Positions 34,304-45,192 are shown, counted from the stretch's first letter. The stretch is DNA of 64,000 bases from Streptomyces sulphureus DSM 40104 (GCF_000381025.1 NZ_KB905830.1:1-64000), one strand, 5' to 3'. The notes: generated by a model from the sequence alone, not told the origin. Made by a program: numbers and translations.

Positions 34304-36115
34304 TCAGTCGGCGGCGAAGCCGACGGCGAGCTTGCGCTTGTCCCTGTCGTAGTCGCGCCGCTCCGAGATCAGCTTCTCCAGCAGGAAGAGGCGGTTGTTC
34401 TCGTAGAGGATCGGTGTGCGCGCCGAGTAGGGGGCGATGGAGATGGCCTGCTCGCCCTTGCCGACGTCGGAGACCGGCATCTTGAGCTGCACCGTCTCCT
34501 TGCCCTGCGCGGCGTCGAGCTTCACGATCTCGCCGCCGACCGAGTACGCGGGGAGCTTGTACGCGATGACGTCGTCGCCCTCCGTCTTGATCGGTACGAT
34601 CGTGCGCTTCTCGCCGGCCGGTGCCTTCCACTTGGCCTTGCCCGTGGCCCAGTCGAAGGCCATCACCTCGTTGGTGCGGCCGGTGTCGCTGGAGCCGGCG
34701 TGCTCCGTGGTCGAGAGGTAGAAGGCGTCCTTGCCGACCGCCATCGTGTGGCAGGAGTTGACCTCGGTCGAGCACGGCTTGTTGTAGCGCTTGCCGATGG
34801 TGACCTTCGCCTTGAGCTTCCCGTTGTCGTCGACCGTCATGACGTCGGTCGGCAGCGAGGTCCCCGCGCCGACGACGAGCGTCAGCGGCTTCGACGACGC
34901 GATCCGCGCCGTTTGGACGCCCTTGGGCGCCTTGAACTTCATCGTCGCCTTGCCGGTCTTCGGGTCGAGCTTCTGCACCGTGATCTGCGAGGAGGAGAAG
35001 CTGCCGCACTCGACGACGACGGCGAGCTCCTCACCGCCCACATAGCCGGTGTCCCGGCAGTTGCTCGGCTTGCCCGACCACAGCTCGTTCCCCGAGGAGA
35101 TCGAGTACGCAACGGAGCCGCCGATCCACGCGGCGGCGACGGTGTCGCCGCTTATCGCGACGTTCTCGGCGCTCGTCGTCGTCGAGCCCGGCAGGTCCTT
35201 GTCCCAGACGAGCTTGCCCGCGTGGAGGTCGATCACCACCATGCGCGTGCACTTGGCGCTGCTGGAGACGGTCTCCTGGACGATCGCGGCGACCTTGCCG
35301 TCGGACGTCTTCTCGTTCGACGCCGCGCAGACGCCGCCCTTGAGGTCGATCCGCCACTTCTCCTCGCCGCCGGGCAGGCTGAAGCCGATCAGCTCGTTGA
35401 CGGAGCTCTTCGCGAAGACCTTGTCCGTGGCCCAGCCGCCGACCACCGAGGTGACCGTCTTCACCTTGGGTGCGTCGAGGCTGACGATCTCCTTCGCGTT
35501 GACGTTCGCCTTTTTGTCGCCCTCGGCCGAGGCGCCCTGCGACGAGCTCTTGTCGTCACCCTTCGACTCGTCCGAGCCGTCGTCGTCCCTCGTCACGAAG
35601 AAGACGGCGACTCCGGCGATCAGGACGACCGCGACGGCGGAGGCGATGATGGCGATCAACTTGCTGTTGCCACCGCCGCCAGGCTTGCCTCCCGGAGGCG
35701 GCGTCGGGTAGCCGAGGGCTCCGGGCGGGGTCTGCTGCGGGTAGCCGTAACCGCCCTGCGGGTAGCCGTAACCGCCGGGCGGCGGGGTCTGTTGCGGGTA
35801 GTTGTAGCCGGCGGGCGGCGGGGTCTGCTGCGGGTAGCCGTAGCCGGCGGGCGGCGGGGTCTGCTGCGGGTAGCCGTAGCCGCCCGGGGGCGGCTGGTGC
35901 GGGGCGCCGAAACCGCTTGCGGTCGGCGGGGCTTGGGGGCCGCCGGGCGGTGCCTGGGGCGGCGGTCCCGGAGGGGGTGTCGGGGCGCCGGCGGGCGGCG
36001 GTGCCTGGGGCGGTCGGGGCGGCTGGTTGGAGGACGGCTCCTCGGAGTCCGGGCCCTGCGGGGCGCCGAACCCCCCGGAGGGCGGCTGGTTGGGCGGTGG
36101 GGGCGGCTGCGACAT
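34304..36115 (-). CDS. Membrane-anchored PQQ-like beta-propeller protein with Pro/Tyr-rich repeats
   Basis: The 603-residue protein starts at ATG 36115. Residues 1-150 are intracellular low-complexity Pro/Gln/Gly/Tyr sequence with YGYPQQTPPPAG repeats. One membrane helix follows (KLIAIIASAVAVVLIAGVAVFFVT). The outer part (about 180-603) has repeated phrases such as VVIDLHAGKLVWDKDLPG, PKTGKATMKFKAPKG and DWATGKAKWKAPAG, the blades of a PQQ-like (WD40-like) propeller. Cysteines come in pairs (CAASNE, SSAKC, NCRDTG, VECG). The propeller may bind a ligand outside the cell. It has a paralogue next door (36382-37812). Function unknown. Confidence 0.82.
   Translation of the reverse strand: MSQPPPPPNQPPSGGFGAPQGPDSEEPSSNQPPRPPQAPPPAGAPTPPPGPPPQAPPGGPQAPPTASGFGAPHQPPPGGYGYPQQTPPPAGYGYPQQTPPPAGYNYPQQTPPPGGYGYPQGGYGYPQQTPPGALGYPTPPPGGKPGGGGNSKLIAIIASAVAVVLIAGVAVFFVTRDDDGSDESKGDDKSSSQGASAEGDKKANVNAKEIVSLDAPKVKTVTSVVGGWATDKVFAKSSVNELIGFSLPGGEEKWRIDLKGGVCAASNEKTSDGKVAAIVQETVSSSAKCTRMVVIDLHAGKLVWDKDLPGSTTTSAENVAISGDTVAAAWIGGSVAYSISSGNELWSGKPSNCRDTGYVGGEELAVVVECGSFSSSQITVQKLDPKTGKATMKFKAPKGVQTARIASSKPLTLVVGAGTSLPTDVMTVDDNGKLKAKVTIGKRYNKPCSTEVNSCHTMAVGKDAFYLSTTEHAGSSDTGRTNEVMAFDWATGKAKWKAPAGEKRTIVPIKTEGDDVIAYKLPAYSVGGEIVKLDAAQGKETVQLKMPVSDVGKGEQAISIAPYSARTPILYENNRLFLLEKLISERRDYDRDKRKLAVGFAAD
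35781..35888 (-). repeat. Three tandem 36-bp repeats encoding YGYPQQTPPPAG
   Basis: Three in-frame units at 35781-35816, 35817-35852 and 35853-35888 begin GGCGGGGTCTG(C/T)TGCGGG. Partial copies continue to the left (about 35725-35780). Each unit encodes YGYPQQTPPPAG or YNYPQQTPPPAG. Copy number is likely to vary between strains. Confidence 0.85.
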
Positions 36116-36381
36116 GGCAATCCCTCGTGAACATGCTGGCCGAATGCCCGGCCCCTCTCACCCCCGTGTGGACACCCCCGCACGTACAACCCCCGTACGA
36201 AAAGCGCCCTGGGCCGAGCGAATCGGACACACAGCCGGCCAGTGGTCGACTTCTGAGCGGACATTCTTTCTACCACCGGATGCCCGAAAGCCAAGGGGCG
36301 GTTCCCACCGGGGCGAAGGGGACAGGCGCCGCTCGGCCGGGAGTTCGGCTTCGCCAGTCCCCAACTGCCCGTATTCGGCGC

Positions 36382-37812
36382 TCACTTCACGGGCAACGAC
36401 ACCATCCCCTCCCGACCGGGCGGCGCCTCGAAGCCCACGGCGAGGGTGGACTTGGGATGGTCCGGGTCGTCGTCCCCCAGCGTCGTCTCCTGGAGGAAGA
36501 GCCGGCCGTCGGCGAAGACGAGCGGCACGTTCTCGCCGGTGCTGTAGATCTCCGCGGACGGCTCGCCCTCCGGTGCCGGCGTCCTCAACAGGCGCCGCTG
36601 GCCGCCGTTCTCGGGATCGACGAGGAGCACCTCGGCGCCCGTCCCCCAGCCCGGGCTCCGGTAGGCGAGGACGCCGCCGCCGACCCTGGCGAAGGGGGTG
36701 AGCAGGCCGCGGCCGTTCGCCGAGGACTTCCACACCGCGCGACCCGTCCTGCGGTCGAAGGCCATCACCTCGTTGGTCGGGGGGTCCTTCGGGCCCGCGC
36801 CGTTGTGCTCCTGGGTGGCGAGGTAGATCCGGTCCTCGTCCACGGCCATCGAGTAGCACGAGTCCACTTCGCCGCCGCAGGGCCGCCGGTACCGCGAACT
36901 CAGCGGAATCCGCGATTCCACCTCGCCGTTGCCGCCCACCGTCAGCACGTCGGAGACGAACTCCTCGCCCGCGCCCACCACGAGCGTCAGCGGGTCGGCC
37001 GAGGCGATGCGCACGGTGCGGACGTTCTTCGGCACCTCGAACTCCCAGAACGGCTCCCCCGTACGCGGCTCCACGCGCTTCACGTACGACTTCATCTTCG
37101 GCGGATTGCCGCACTCGACGACCGCCGTCAGCCCCTCGCCGCCCACGAATCCGCGGTCGCGGCACCACGTCTCGTCCCTGTGCCACAGCCGCTTGCCCGT
37201 GGCGACGTCGAACCCGGCCGAGTGACCCGTCCACGCGGCACCGACCGTACGTCCGCCGAGGGCGACGCTCGCGTAGCTCCCGGGGCCGCCCGGGAGCTTC
37301 CACCGCCACACGACCGTGCCGGTCGTGAGGTCGAGCAGCGCGACGGAGGTGCACTCGGCGTCGTGGTCCTCCCCGGCGCGGACCACGACGGCCACTCTGT
37401 GGTCCGCCGTCTGCCCGCTGGAGGCGGCGCAGACGCCGCCGCCGAGGTCGATCGTCCACCGCGTCTTCCCGTCCGGGAGGCCGACGCCGCGGACTCCGTC
37501 GAGGGTGGTCTTGGCGAAGACCTCACCCGTCGCCCAGCCGCCCGGGACCGTTGTCGGCGCGTCCGCGCCGGGGGCCTCCAGGTCGAGGATCTGCCGCGCC
37601 TCGCCCTTCCGCGGCTCGTGGAACCCGTCGGGCCCGCCCCGCCGGTCGTCGGACGTCACGACGAGCACACCGAGGAGCACGACGAGCGCCACCACCACCG
37701 AAGCGGCGACCAGGACGACGACGTGGGCGGGCCTCGTCCCCTTACCGTGCGGCGGCGAGGCCACCGGACCCGTGCCGCCCCCGGGGTACGCCGTCCCTCG
37801 CAGCCGTGCCAC
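36382..37812 (-). CDS. Second membrane-anchored PQQ-like beta-propeller protein
   Basis: The 476-residue protein begins at GTG 37812, just behind GGAGGGGGAAAGGG. A short cytoplasmic N-terminus (ARLRGTAYPGGG) leads to a membrane helix, VVVLVAASVVVALVVLLGVLVV. The outer propeller parallels the neighbour closely: GVCAASSGQTADHRVAVVV, VALLDLTTGTVVWRWKLPG, VEPRTGEPFWEFEVPKN, SCYSMAVDEDRIYLATQEHNG. It lacks the Pro/Tyr-rich repeats. The two genes face the same way and probably arose by tandem duplication. Ligand and role unknown. Confidence 0.82.
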   Translation of the reverse strand: MARLRGTAYPGGGTGPVASPPHGKGTRPAHVVVLVAASVVVALVVLLGVLVVTSDDRRGGPDGFHEPRKGEARQILDLEAPGADAPTTVPGGWATGEVFAKTTLDGVRGVGLPDGKTRWTIDLGGGVCAASSGQTADHRVAVVVRAGEDHDAECTSVALLDLTTGTVVWRWKLPGGPGSYASVALGGRTVGAAWTGHSAGFDVATGKRLWHRDETWCRDRGFVGGEGLTAVVECGNPPKMKSYVKRVEPRTGEPFWEFEVPKNVRTVRIASADPLTLVVGAGEEFVSDVLTVGGNGEVESRIPLSSRYRRPCGGEVDSCYSMAVDEDRIYLATQEHNGAGPKDPPTNEVMAFDRRTGRAVWKSSANGRGLLTPFARVGGGVLAYRSPGWGTGAEVLLVDPENGGQRRLLRTPAPEGEPSAEIYSTGENVPLVFADGRLFLQETTLGDDDPDHPKSTLAVGFEAPPGREGMVSLPVK

Positions 37813-38193
37813 TACCCTTTCCCCCTCCCGCGCGCGGACCGGGTAACCGTACCTGCGCAACTCGCCTGAGGAGATGGGGGTGTTGGGGCTCACGGGCGCC
37901 GGAGGCACGCCTCGGGAGCGGGCGCTCCGTCGCCCGGGGAAGCGGAGAGCTGCTTCCGGGCGGGCTGACTGCGCTGCCCCTCGCCGGGCACGGAGGGCGG
38001 CCTGCGCAGGAGGACGTGCTGTCGCGTGGCCGGTCGTACACGACGGACGAGCGCGAGCGCCCCCCGAAGCAGCCAGCAGGCGCTCCTCACCGCAGCCGCT
38101 TCGAGCCGAGCACGCGGACCGCCGGCGCGCGGGCACGGCGCAGGGCACCGCCTCGCCGAACTCCCCGTCTGCGGCGCCCCGTCGGGCCGGCTG
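37813..38193. other. 381-bp non-coding interval
   Basis: This lies between the start of the second propeller gene and the end of the ABC-F gene. It should hold the promoter for the propeller gene and a terminator for the ABC-F gene, but neither could be pinned down. No frame has a convincing ribosome site or motif. Confidence 0.35.
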
Positions 38194-40014
<1,821 letters not shown>

Positions 40015-40110
40015 TGCACTCCATCGGCAGCGGATCGCGGGTCGGACGGCCAGCCTTCCAGCGTAGTAGTCCGGAACGACCGGCGGGGACGCCGACCGCC
40101 GCGCTGTGAG

Positions 40111-40142
40111 CACGCACCGTCGCGTGACCGCGGCGGTGCGTG
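40111..40142 (-). terminator. Hairpin after the EamA gene
   Basis: CACGCACCGTCGCG pairs with CGCGGCGGTGCGTG (one mismatch), loop TGAC, ending 5 bp before the stop of the leftward EamA gene. Confidence 0.6.
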
Positions 40143-40146
40143 ACCG

Positions 40147-40992
40147 TCAACTGCCGTGGAGCATCAGCGCTATGCCGCCGACCATCGCCGCCGAGGCTGC
40201 TATTCGCGGGGCGCCGAACCGCTCCTTGAAGAAGACCGCGCCCATCGCGGCGCCCGCGATGATCGAGGATTCCCGGAGCGCGGCGACGGGGGCGAGCGGC
40301 GCCCGGGTCTGCGCCCAGAGCACGAGCCCGTACGCGACGACGGAGAGTCCGCCCCCGAGCAGCCCGCGCGCCGCGACGGGCCGTAGCTGCCCCCAGAGCC
40401 GCCCCCGGCGCACGGCGAGCGCGTACGCGGGGATGGCGAGCCCCTCCAGCAGCATCAGCCAGCCGATGTACCCGAGCGCGCTGCCCGAGGCGCGGACGCC
40501 GACGCCGTCGACGACCGTGTACGAGGCGATCGCCAAGCCCGTGCCGACGGCGGCCGTCAGCGCGGGCCAGTCGGGTCGCGCGGCCCGTATCCCCCAGAGC
40601 GCGAGGGCGAGCAGCGAAGCGGTCGCCAGCAGGACGCCGCCCAACTGCCAGGCGTCGGGCAGCTCGTGGACGAAGACGGCGGCGAGCACCGTCACGACGA
40701 GCGGCGCCGTTCCGCGCGCGACGGGGTAGACCTGCCCGAAGTCGCCGAGTCCGAACGACCGCATGAGCAGCACCTGGTAGAGGACGTGGAGCACGGCGGA
40801 GGCGAGGAGCGGAGGCCACGCGCCGGCCGCCGGCACGGGCGCCACGGCGACGAGGACCGCGCCGCAGACGGCGCCGCCCGCACCGACGAGCGTGAAGGCG
40901 ACGAGCTGGTCCCTGATCGCGTGGGCCATCGCCGACCACGAGGCGTGCGCGAGCGCCGCCGTGAGAACGGCGGCGACGACGAGCGGCGTCAC
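40147..40992 (-). CDS. EamA/DMT-family membrane exporter
   Basis: The 281-residue protein begins at GTG 40992, overlapping the stop of the YbaK gene (GTGA). Ten hydrophobic segments in two five-helix halves are visible, from LVVAAVLTAALAHASWSAMAH to AASAAMVGGIALMLHG. The second-half motif LAPVAALRESSIIAGAAMGAVFFKERFG is the EamA hallmark. Such proteins export metabolites or amino acids; the substrate is unknown. It is coupled to the YbaK deacylase. Confidence 0.88.
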   Translation of the reverse strand: MTPLVVAAVLTAALAHASWSAMAHAIRDQLVAFTLVGAGGAVCGAVLVAVAPVPAAGAWPPLLASAVLHVLYQVLLMRSFGLGDFGQVYPVARGTAPLVVTVLAAVFVHELPDAWQLGGVLLATASLLALALWGIRAARPDWPALTAAVGTGLAIASYTVVDGVGVRASGSALGYIGWLMLLEGLAIPAYALAVRRGRLWGQLRPVAARGLLGGGLSVVAYGLVLWAQTRAPLAPVAALRESSIIAGAAMGAVFFKERFGAPRIAASAAMVGGIALMLHGS

Positions 40993-41513
40993 GCGGACTG
41001 CTCGGTCGGCCGAGCCTCCCCCGCGGCGTGCGCCCCCTCGCGGACGTCGGCGAGCCGGCCGCCCGCGTACTCGACGAGAGCACGGGGGGCGAGGGGGAAG
41101 ACCGTGTGCGGGGTGCCTGCAGCGGCCCATACCGTCCCGTGGTCGAGGAGCCCGCGGTCGGCGAGGACGCGCATCGCGGTGGCGTGGCCGAAGGGCGGCA
41201 CGCCGCCGATGGCGAAGCCGGTGGCGCGGCGGACCGTTTCGGCCGAGGCGCGGCCGACGCTCTCGCTGCCCAACTCCGCCCGCACCAGCTCGACATCGAC
41301 GCGCCCGGCGCCGCCCATCAGGACCAGCACGGGGTCGCCGTCGGCCTCGAAGACGAGGGACTTGACGATCTGGTCGAGGGCGCAGCCGATGGCCTCCGCG
41401 GCCTCTGTGGCCGTGCGGGTGGCCGCGGGGAAGCCGCGGACCTCCACGTCCGCGAGTCCGAGCTGCTCCAGCGCCGCGGTGAACCTGGGGTGGGCGGTGG
41501 TGGGTTGCGTCAT
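40989..41513 (-). CDS. YbaK/EbsC-type aminoacyl-tRNA deacylase
   Basis: The 174-residue protein starts at ATG 41513. It has the YbaK fold: CALDQIVKSLVFEADGDPVLVLMGG, with the conserved Lys in IVKSL, then GFAIGGVPPFGHAT, the substrate-loop GxxPPxGH. Relatives hydrolyse mischarged Cys- or Ala-tRNA(Pro). It is separated from the PBP gene by a strong terminator and is coupled to the EamA gene. Confidence 0.92.
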   Translation of the reverse strand: MTQPTTAHPRFTAALEQLGLADVEVRGFPAATRTATEAAEAIGCALDQIVKSLVFEADGDPVLVLMGGAGRVDVELVRAELGSESVGRASAETVRRATGFAIGGVPPFGHATAMRVLADRGLLDHGTVWAAAGTPHTVFPLAPRALVEYAGGRLADVREGAHAAGEARPTEQSA

Positions 41514-41575
41514 GCAGGCGACCGTACCCCTGCGCGCCCCGGGCCCGCGACGCGCCTTCCCGCCGGGTACGGCAG

Positions 41576-41615
41576 CGGCGCCGCACCCCGGGCCAACTCC
41601 CGGGGTACGGCGCCG
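41576..41615 (-). terminator. Terminator downstream of the penicillin-binding protein gene
   Basis: CGGCGCCG-CA-CCCCGGG pairs with CCCGGGG-TA-CGGCGCCG around loop CCAACT, 18 bp beyond the stop of the leftward gene. Confidence 0.85.
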
Positions 41616-41632
41616 TGTTGGCACCTGTCGGC

Positions 41633-43294
41633 TCAGCCTGCGGACTCCAGGACCTTCCGGACGACGGGTCCCGCGTTGTCGCCGCCGTGCCCGGAGGCCG
41701 GTACGACAGCGGCGGCGGCGAGGTCGCCGCGGAAGGCGGTGAACCAGGCGTTGGGCTTCTTCTGGCCGTCGACCTCGGCCGAGCCCGTCTTGCCTCCGAT
41801 GTCGCCGCCGAGTCCGGAGAGGGCCTCCGCTGCGGTGCCGCTCGTCGCGGTGAGCTTCATCAGCGAGCGGATGTCCTTCGCCGTCTGGGGCTTCATCGTG
41901 GTGGAGGCCTTGGCGAGGGTGCGGTTGTCGAGGGAGGGGTCGACGAGCACGGGCTGCTTGAAGTTGCCGCTCTCGACCGTCGCCGCGACGGAGGCCATCG
42001 TCAGCGGGTTCATCCGCACGGCGCCCTGGCCGATGAGCGACGCCGCCATCTGCGCGTCGGCCTGCACGGGGACGCTGCCGTCGAAGGTGCCGGTGCCGAC
42101 CTTCCAGTCGAGGCCGAGGCCGAAGACGTCCTTCGCCGTCTTGGTGAGGTCGTCGTTCTTGAGCTTCTTGGCCTGGGTGATGAAGGCGGTGTTGCAGGAG
42201 CGGGCGAAGCTCTGCGCGAAGGTGCCGCCGTCGATCTTGAACTTGTCGAGGTTCTGGAACTTGAAGCCGCCGTGCTTGGCGTACTTGGGGCACGGGTGCG
42301 GCTTGCCCGGAGCCGTGATCCCCTTCTCCAGCAGCATCGTCGCGGTGACCACCTTCATGGTGGAGCCGGGCGCGAGCGAGCCGCGGACCGACGAGTTGAA
42401 GCCCTCCGCCGGGGAGTCGGCTGCGGCGAGGATTTCGCCCGTGCTCGGCTGCACGGCGACGACGGACGCCTTCGGCTTGCCCTTGACGGCGGCCTCGGCC
42501 GCGCTCTGGGCGCCGAGGTCGATCGTGGTCTTCAGCGTGCCCGGGGTGCCCTTGCTGAGGACGGCGAGCGGGCGGCCCTTGTTGTCGCCCTGGGAGCTCT
42601 TCTTCGCGTCGACGATGCGCGTTTCGACGCCAGGGGTGCCGTCGGTCTTGTCGCCGTAGCGCTGGCGGAGGTCGTCGAGGATGTTGCCGAGCGTGGGGTG
42701 CTGCTGCTTGGTGATCGGCTTGCCGTTGCGGTCGACGGCCTTGATCGGCGGTGCGCCCGAGGCGTCGGTGCGCAGCTCCTGGCCCTTCTTCAGCTTCGGG
42801 TGGAGCACCGAGGGCTTCCACGCCACGACGGCCTCGCCCGTCTCGGTGTTGCGGACGACCTCCAGCTCCGACTCGTAGTTGAGGCTGGAGCGCTGGTTCT
42901 TGTAGGCGAGTTGGGCCGTGACGCGGAAGGGGACCTTCGCGCCCTGCGCGGTGCGCGGTGTGACCGCGACGCTGCTGTAGCGGGCCTTCGAGGTGAGCTG
43001 GGAGAGCGCCTTGCCCGCCGCCGAAGCGTCGTCGGTGCGCTGTGCGGCCTTGTTGAGGCGGCCGTTCGACCAGTCGCCGAGGAACGCCTTGGCGGTGTCC
43101 CGCACTTCGGCGACGCTCGGCGGTCCCGTCTCGACCGACTCGGGCGCCTTGCCGTCCTCCGAGCTGACCTTGCCCTGGGTCTCGGTGGTCTCCTCGCCGT
43201 CGCCCCCGACCAAGGCGTAGACACCGAAGCCGGTCAGCCCGACGACCGCGGCGGCGACACCGCCGATCACGGCCATTTTCTGACTGTCACGCAT
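41633..43294 (-). CDS. Penicillin-binding transpeptidase (class B, NTF2-like N-domain)
   Basis: The 553-residue protein starts at ATG 43294 with a short cytoplasmic end and one membrane helix (MAVIGGVAAAVVGLTGFGVYALVG). Residues 60-160 form an NTF2-like MecA_N domain (AKAFLGDWSNGRLNKAA). The dimerisation part and the transpeptidase follow with all three active-site motifs: S-TMK (LAPGSTMKVVTA), S-C-N (SFARSCNTAF) and K-T-G (GGKTGSAE). It cross-links peptidoglycan outside the membrane. The N-domain is like that of low-affinity PBPs (MecA type), but low affinity cannot be shown from sequence. Confidence 0.93.
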   Translation of the reverse strand: MRDSQKMAVIGGVAAAVVGLTGFGVYALVGGDGEETTETQGKVSSEDGKAPESVETGPPSVAEVRDTAKAFLGDWSNGRLNKAAQRTDDASAAGKALSQLTSKARYSSVAVTPRTAQGAKVPFRVTAQLAYKNQRSSLNYESELEVVRNTETGEAVVAWKPSVLHPKLKKGQELRTDASGAPPIKAVDRNGKPITKQQHPTLGNILDDLRQRYGDKTDGTPGVETRIVDAKKSSQGDNKGRPLAVLSKGTPGTLKTTIDLGAQSAAEAAVKGKPKASVVAVQPSTGEILAAADSPAEGFNSSVRGSLAPGSTMKVVTATMLLEKGITAPGKPHPCPKYAKHGGFKFQNLDKFKIDGGTFAQSFARSCNTAFITQAKKLKNDDLTKTAKDVFGLGLDWKVGTGTFDGSVPVQADAQMAASLIGQGAVRMNPLTMASVAATVESGNFKQPVLVDPSLDNRTLAKASTTMKPQTAKDIRSLMKLTATSGTAAEALSGLGGDIGGKTGSAEVDGQKKPNAWFTAFRGDLAAAAVVPASGHGGDNAGPVVRKVLESAG

Positions 43295-43601
43295 CTGACT
43301 CTCTGCCCCTCCACCCCGCCTCAGCCGACGTGACCGAGGACTGTGCGAGGCACCTTAGAACACGACGGTGACAACTCGTGTCCCGGTATGCCCCATCAGC
43401 CCCGTATCCGGGAGATGCGGAGAGCGGGATTCACCGATTTCAGCGGTTCGGACCGGAGTTCGGAACCACAAAAGGCTCCGCTCCGACACTCCCACGGGAG
43501 ACGTACTGCCGACCGCCCGCGGTTCCCACACACAGCGGTCGATTGCACCGATTGAGGCGGCAACTCCCGTGTACCCGCCATCGATTGGGCGAGACCCGAT
43601 T
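43295..43601. other. 307-bp non-coding interval
   Basis: This lies between the start of the PBP gene and the end of the Lrp gene. It holds the PBP promoter and the 3' end of the Lrp transcript. No gene, tRNA or strong palindrome was found. Confidence 0.35.
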
Positions 43602-44060
43602 CTAGATGTCGCCTTTGACCTTCTTCATGGTCAAGTTGGATTCGACGCGCAAAATGCCGGGGAGACCGGTGAGCTTGTTGATGACGAAGGCTTCGTAGGC
43701 GGCGTGGTCTTCGACAGCCACGCGCAGCACGTACTCGGGGCGGCCGAACATCCGCCGGCACTCGACGACTTCGTCGTAAGAAGCCAGCGCCTCTTCCAGG
43801 CTCAGGATGCTGTCCTTGTCGGTGGAGTAGACCTCGATGTCGACCAGGACATCCAGTCCACGACCTTCCGCCTCGGGATCGACGACGGCGCGGTAGCCGG
43901 TGATGACGCCTTCGTCCTCCAACCTCTTGAGACGCCGCAGGCAGGGCGGTGGTGTCAGACCGACGCGCTTGGCCAGCTCGACGTTGCTCAACCGGCCGTC
44001 CTGACGCAGGTGGAACAAAATTTCTCGGTCGACCTCATCCAGTCTCTTCCTGTTACTCAC
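43602..44060 (-). CDS. Lrp/AsnC-family regulator of azlCD
   Basis: The 152-residue protein begins at GTG 44060. The helix-turn-helix reads LDEVDREILFHLRQDGRLSNVELAKRVGLTPPPCLRRLKRLEDEGVITGY. The RAM ligand domain follows (DVLVDIEVYSTD, EVVECRRMFGRPEYVLRVAVED, LPGILRVESNLTMKKVKG). It is divergent from azlC across 63 bp. In Bacillus, azlB (Lrp-like) represses azlCD, and the same logic is likely here with leucine or another branched amino acid as ligand. Confidence 0.93.
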   Translation of the reverse strand: MSNRKRLDEVDREILFHLRQDGRLSNVELAKRVGLTPPPCLRRLKRLEDEGVITGYRAVVDPEAEGRGLDVLVDIEVYSTDKDSILSLEEALASYDEVVECRRMFGRPEYVLRVAVEDHAAYEAFVINKLTGLPGILRVESNLTMKKVKGDI

Positions 44061-44074
44061 ACAGGCATCGTACT

Positions 44075-44099
44075 GCCATTATCAGCAACCAAATAAGGC
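44075..44099. promoter_or_regulatory. AT-rich palindrome between lrp and azlC
   Basis: An imperfect inverted repeat of the form GCC-A-TTAT-(10 nt)-ATAA-GGC occupies the centre of the 63-bp divergent promoter. This is unusually AT-rich for the chromosome and matches the loose AT-rich, dyad-symmetric sites that Lrp proteins bind. Confidence 0.5.
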
Positions 44100-44123
44100 G
44101 GCATTCGTCCTATCGTTTCCCGC

Positions 44124-44870
44124 ATGGAAACGCCCACGGCTGTCCCGGGCAGCCCTCCCCGGTCTGCCTCCGCACCGCCCCGCACACGGACCGAGGTCCT
44201 GGCCGCCCTCAAGGACTCCGCGTCCGTGGGGCTGGGCCTGATGCCGATGGGCCTGGCCTTCGGCCTCCTGGTCACCCACACCGGACTGCCGTGGTGGTCG
44301 GCCCCGATGTTCTCCGCCGTCCTGTACACCGGCGCCTTCGAGTTCCTCCTCGTGCCCCTGGTCGCCACGGGCGCCCCGCTGGTGACGGTCGGCCTGACGG
44401 CCTTGCTGGTGAACGGCCGGCACGCCTTCTATGCGCTCTCCTTCCCCCTGCACCGGGTACACGGACGCCTCGCGAAGGTCTACAGCACGTTCGCACTGAG
44501 CGACGAGGCGTACGCGATGACCACGGGCAGCCGGGCCGACTCCTGGACCAGCGCGCGCATCGTCTCCCTCCAGGCGTTCATGCACTTCTACTGCGTCGGC
44601 GGCGCGGCCACGGGCGCCCTGCTGGGCTCCCTGCTCCCCGCCGGCGTCACCGGGCTGGAATTCGCCATGTCCGCACTACTGGTCGTGCTGGCGCTGGACG
44701 CCGTCCGGGACCGGCGCGAGGATCTGCCGACACCGCTGTCGGCGCTCCTCGCCGCACTGATCGCCCGTCTGGTCTTCCCCGATCAGATGCTGTTGGGCGC
44801 CTTCGTCCTGTTCACCGCCGCGCTCCTCGCCCGCCACCTGGCCGGACGCACGAGGCACCGTCATGTCTGA
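44124..44870 (+). CDS. azlC: AzlC-family branched-chain amino acid exporter, large subunit
   Basis: The 248-residue protein starts at ATG 44124. Seven or so hydrophobic segments include SVGLGLMPMGLAFGLLVTHTGL and PMFSAVLYTGAFEFLLVPLV. The family phrase LTALLVNGRHAFYALSF and ALSDEAYAMTTG are clear AzlC signatures. It works with AzlD in a LIV-E type exporter; substrates in relatives are branched-chain amino acids and 4-azaleucine. The last 8 nt overlap azlD. Confidence 0.93.
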   Translation: METPTAVPGSPPRSASAPPRTRTEVLAALKDSASVGLGLMPMGLAFGLLVTHTGLPWWSAPMFSAVLYTGAFEFLLVPLVATGAPLVTVGLTALLVNGRHAFYALSFPLHRVHGRLAKVYSTFALSDEAYAMTTGSRADSWTSARIVSLQAFMHFYCVGGAATGALLGSLLPAGVTGLEFAMSALLVVLALDAVRDRREDLPTPLSALLAALIARLVFPDQMLLGAFVLFTAALLARHLAGRTRHRHV

Positions 44871-45192
44871 GGCGCCCTACCTGCTCGCCGTGGCCACCGT
44901 CTCGGCTGCCGTCACGTGGGCTCTGCGCGCCCTCCCCTTCACCGCCCTGACCCCGCTGCGAGCCAACAGGACACTCCAGTACCTCAACACCCGGATGCCG
45001 GCCGGCGTCATGGTCATCCTGGCTCTCTACACGCTGCGCGACCTGCCCCTCACCCACCTGCGCGCGGCCGCGCCCCTGGCTGCTCTCGCGGTGACCGTCG
45101 GGCTGCACCTGTGGCGCCGCAACGCGCTGCTCAGCGTCTTCGCCGGCACCGCCGTCAACGTGGCCCTGACGAGCATCGTGTTCGCCGCTTGA
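44863..45192 (+). CDS. azlD: AzlD-family branched-chain amino acid exporter, small subunit
   Basis: The 109-residue protein starts at ATG 44863 inside the end of azlC. Four hydrophobic segments are visible, with the family phrase TWALRALPFTAL near the start and LQYLNTRMPAGVMVILALYTLRDL in the middle. AzlD is the small partner of AzlC. The pair is divergent from an Lrp regulator. Confidence 0.93.
   Translation: MSEAPYLLAVATVSAAVTWALRALPFTALTPLRANRTLQYLNTRMPAGVMVILALYTLRDLPLTHLRAAAPLAALAVTVGLHLWRRNALLSVFAGTAVNVALTSIVFAA

Noticed and set aside
35717..35888. Regularly spaced repeats that could suggest a CRISPR array
   Set aside because: The units are directly adjacent without spacers, in frame, and encode a YGYPQQTPPPAG protein repeat.
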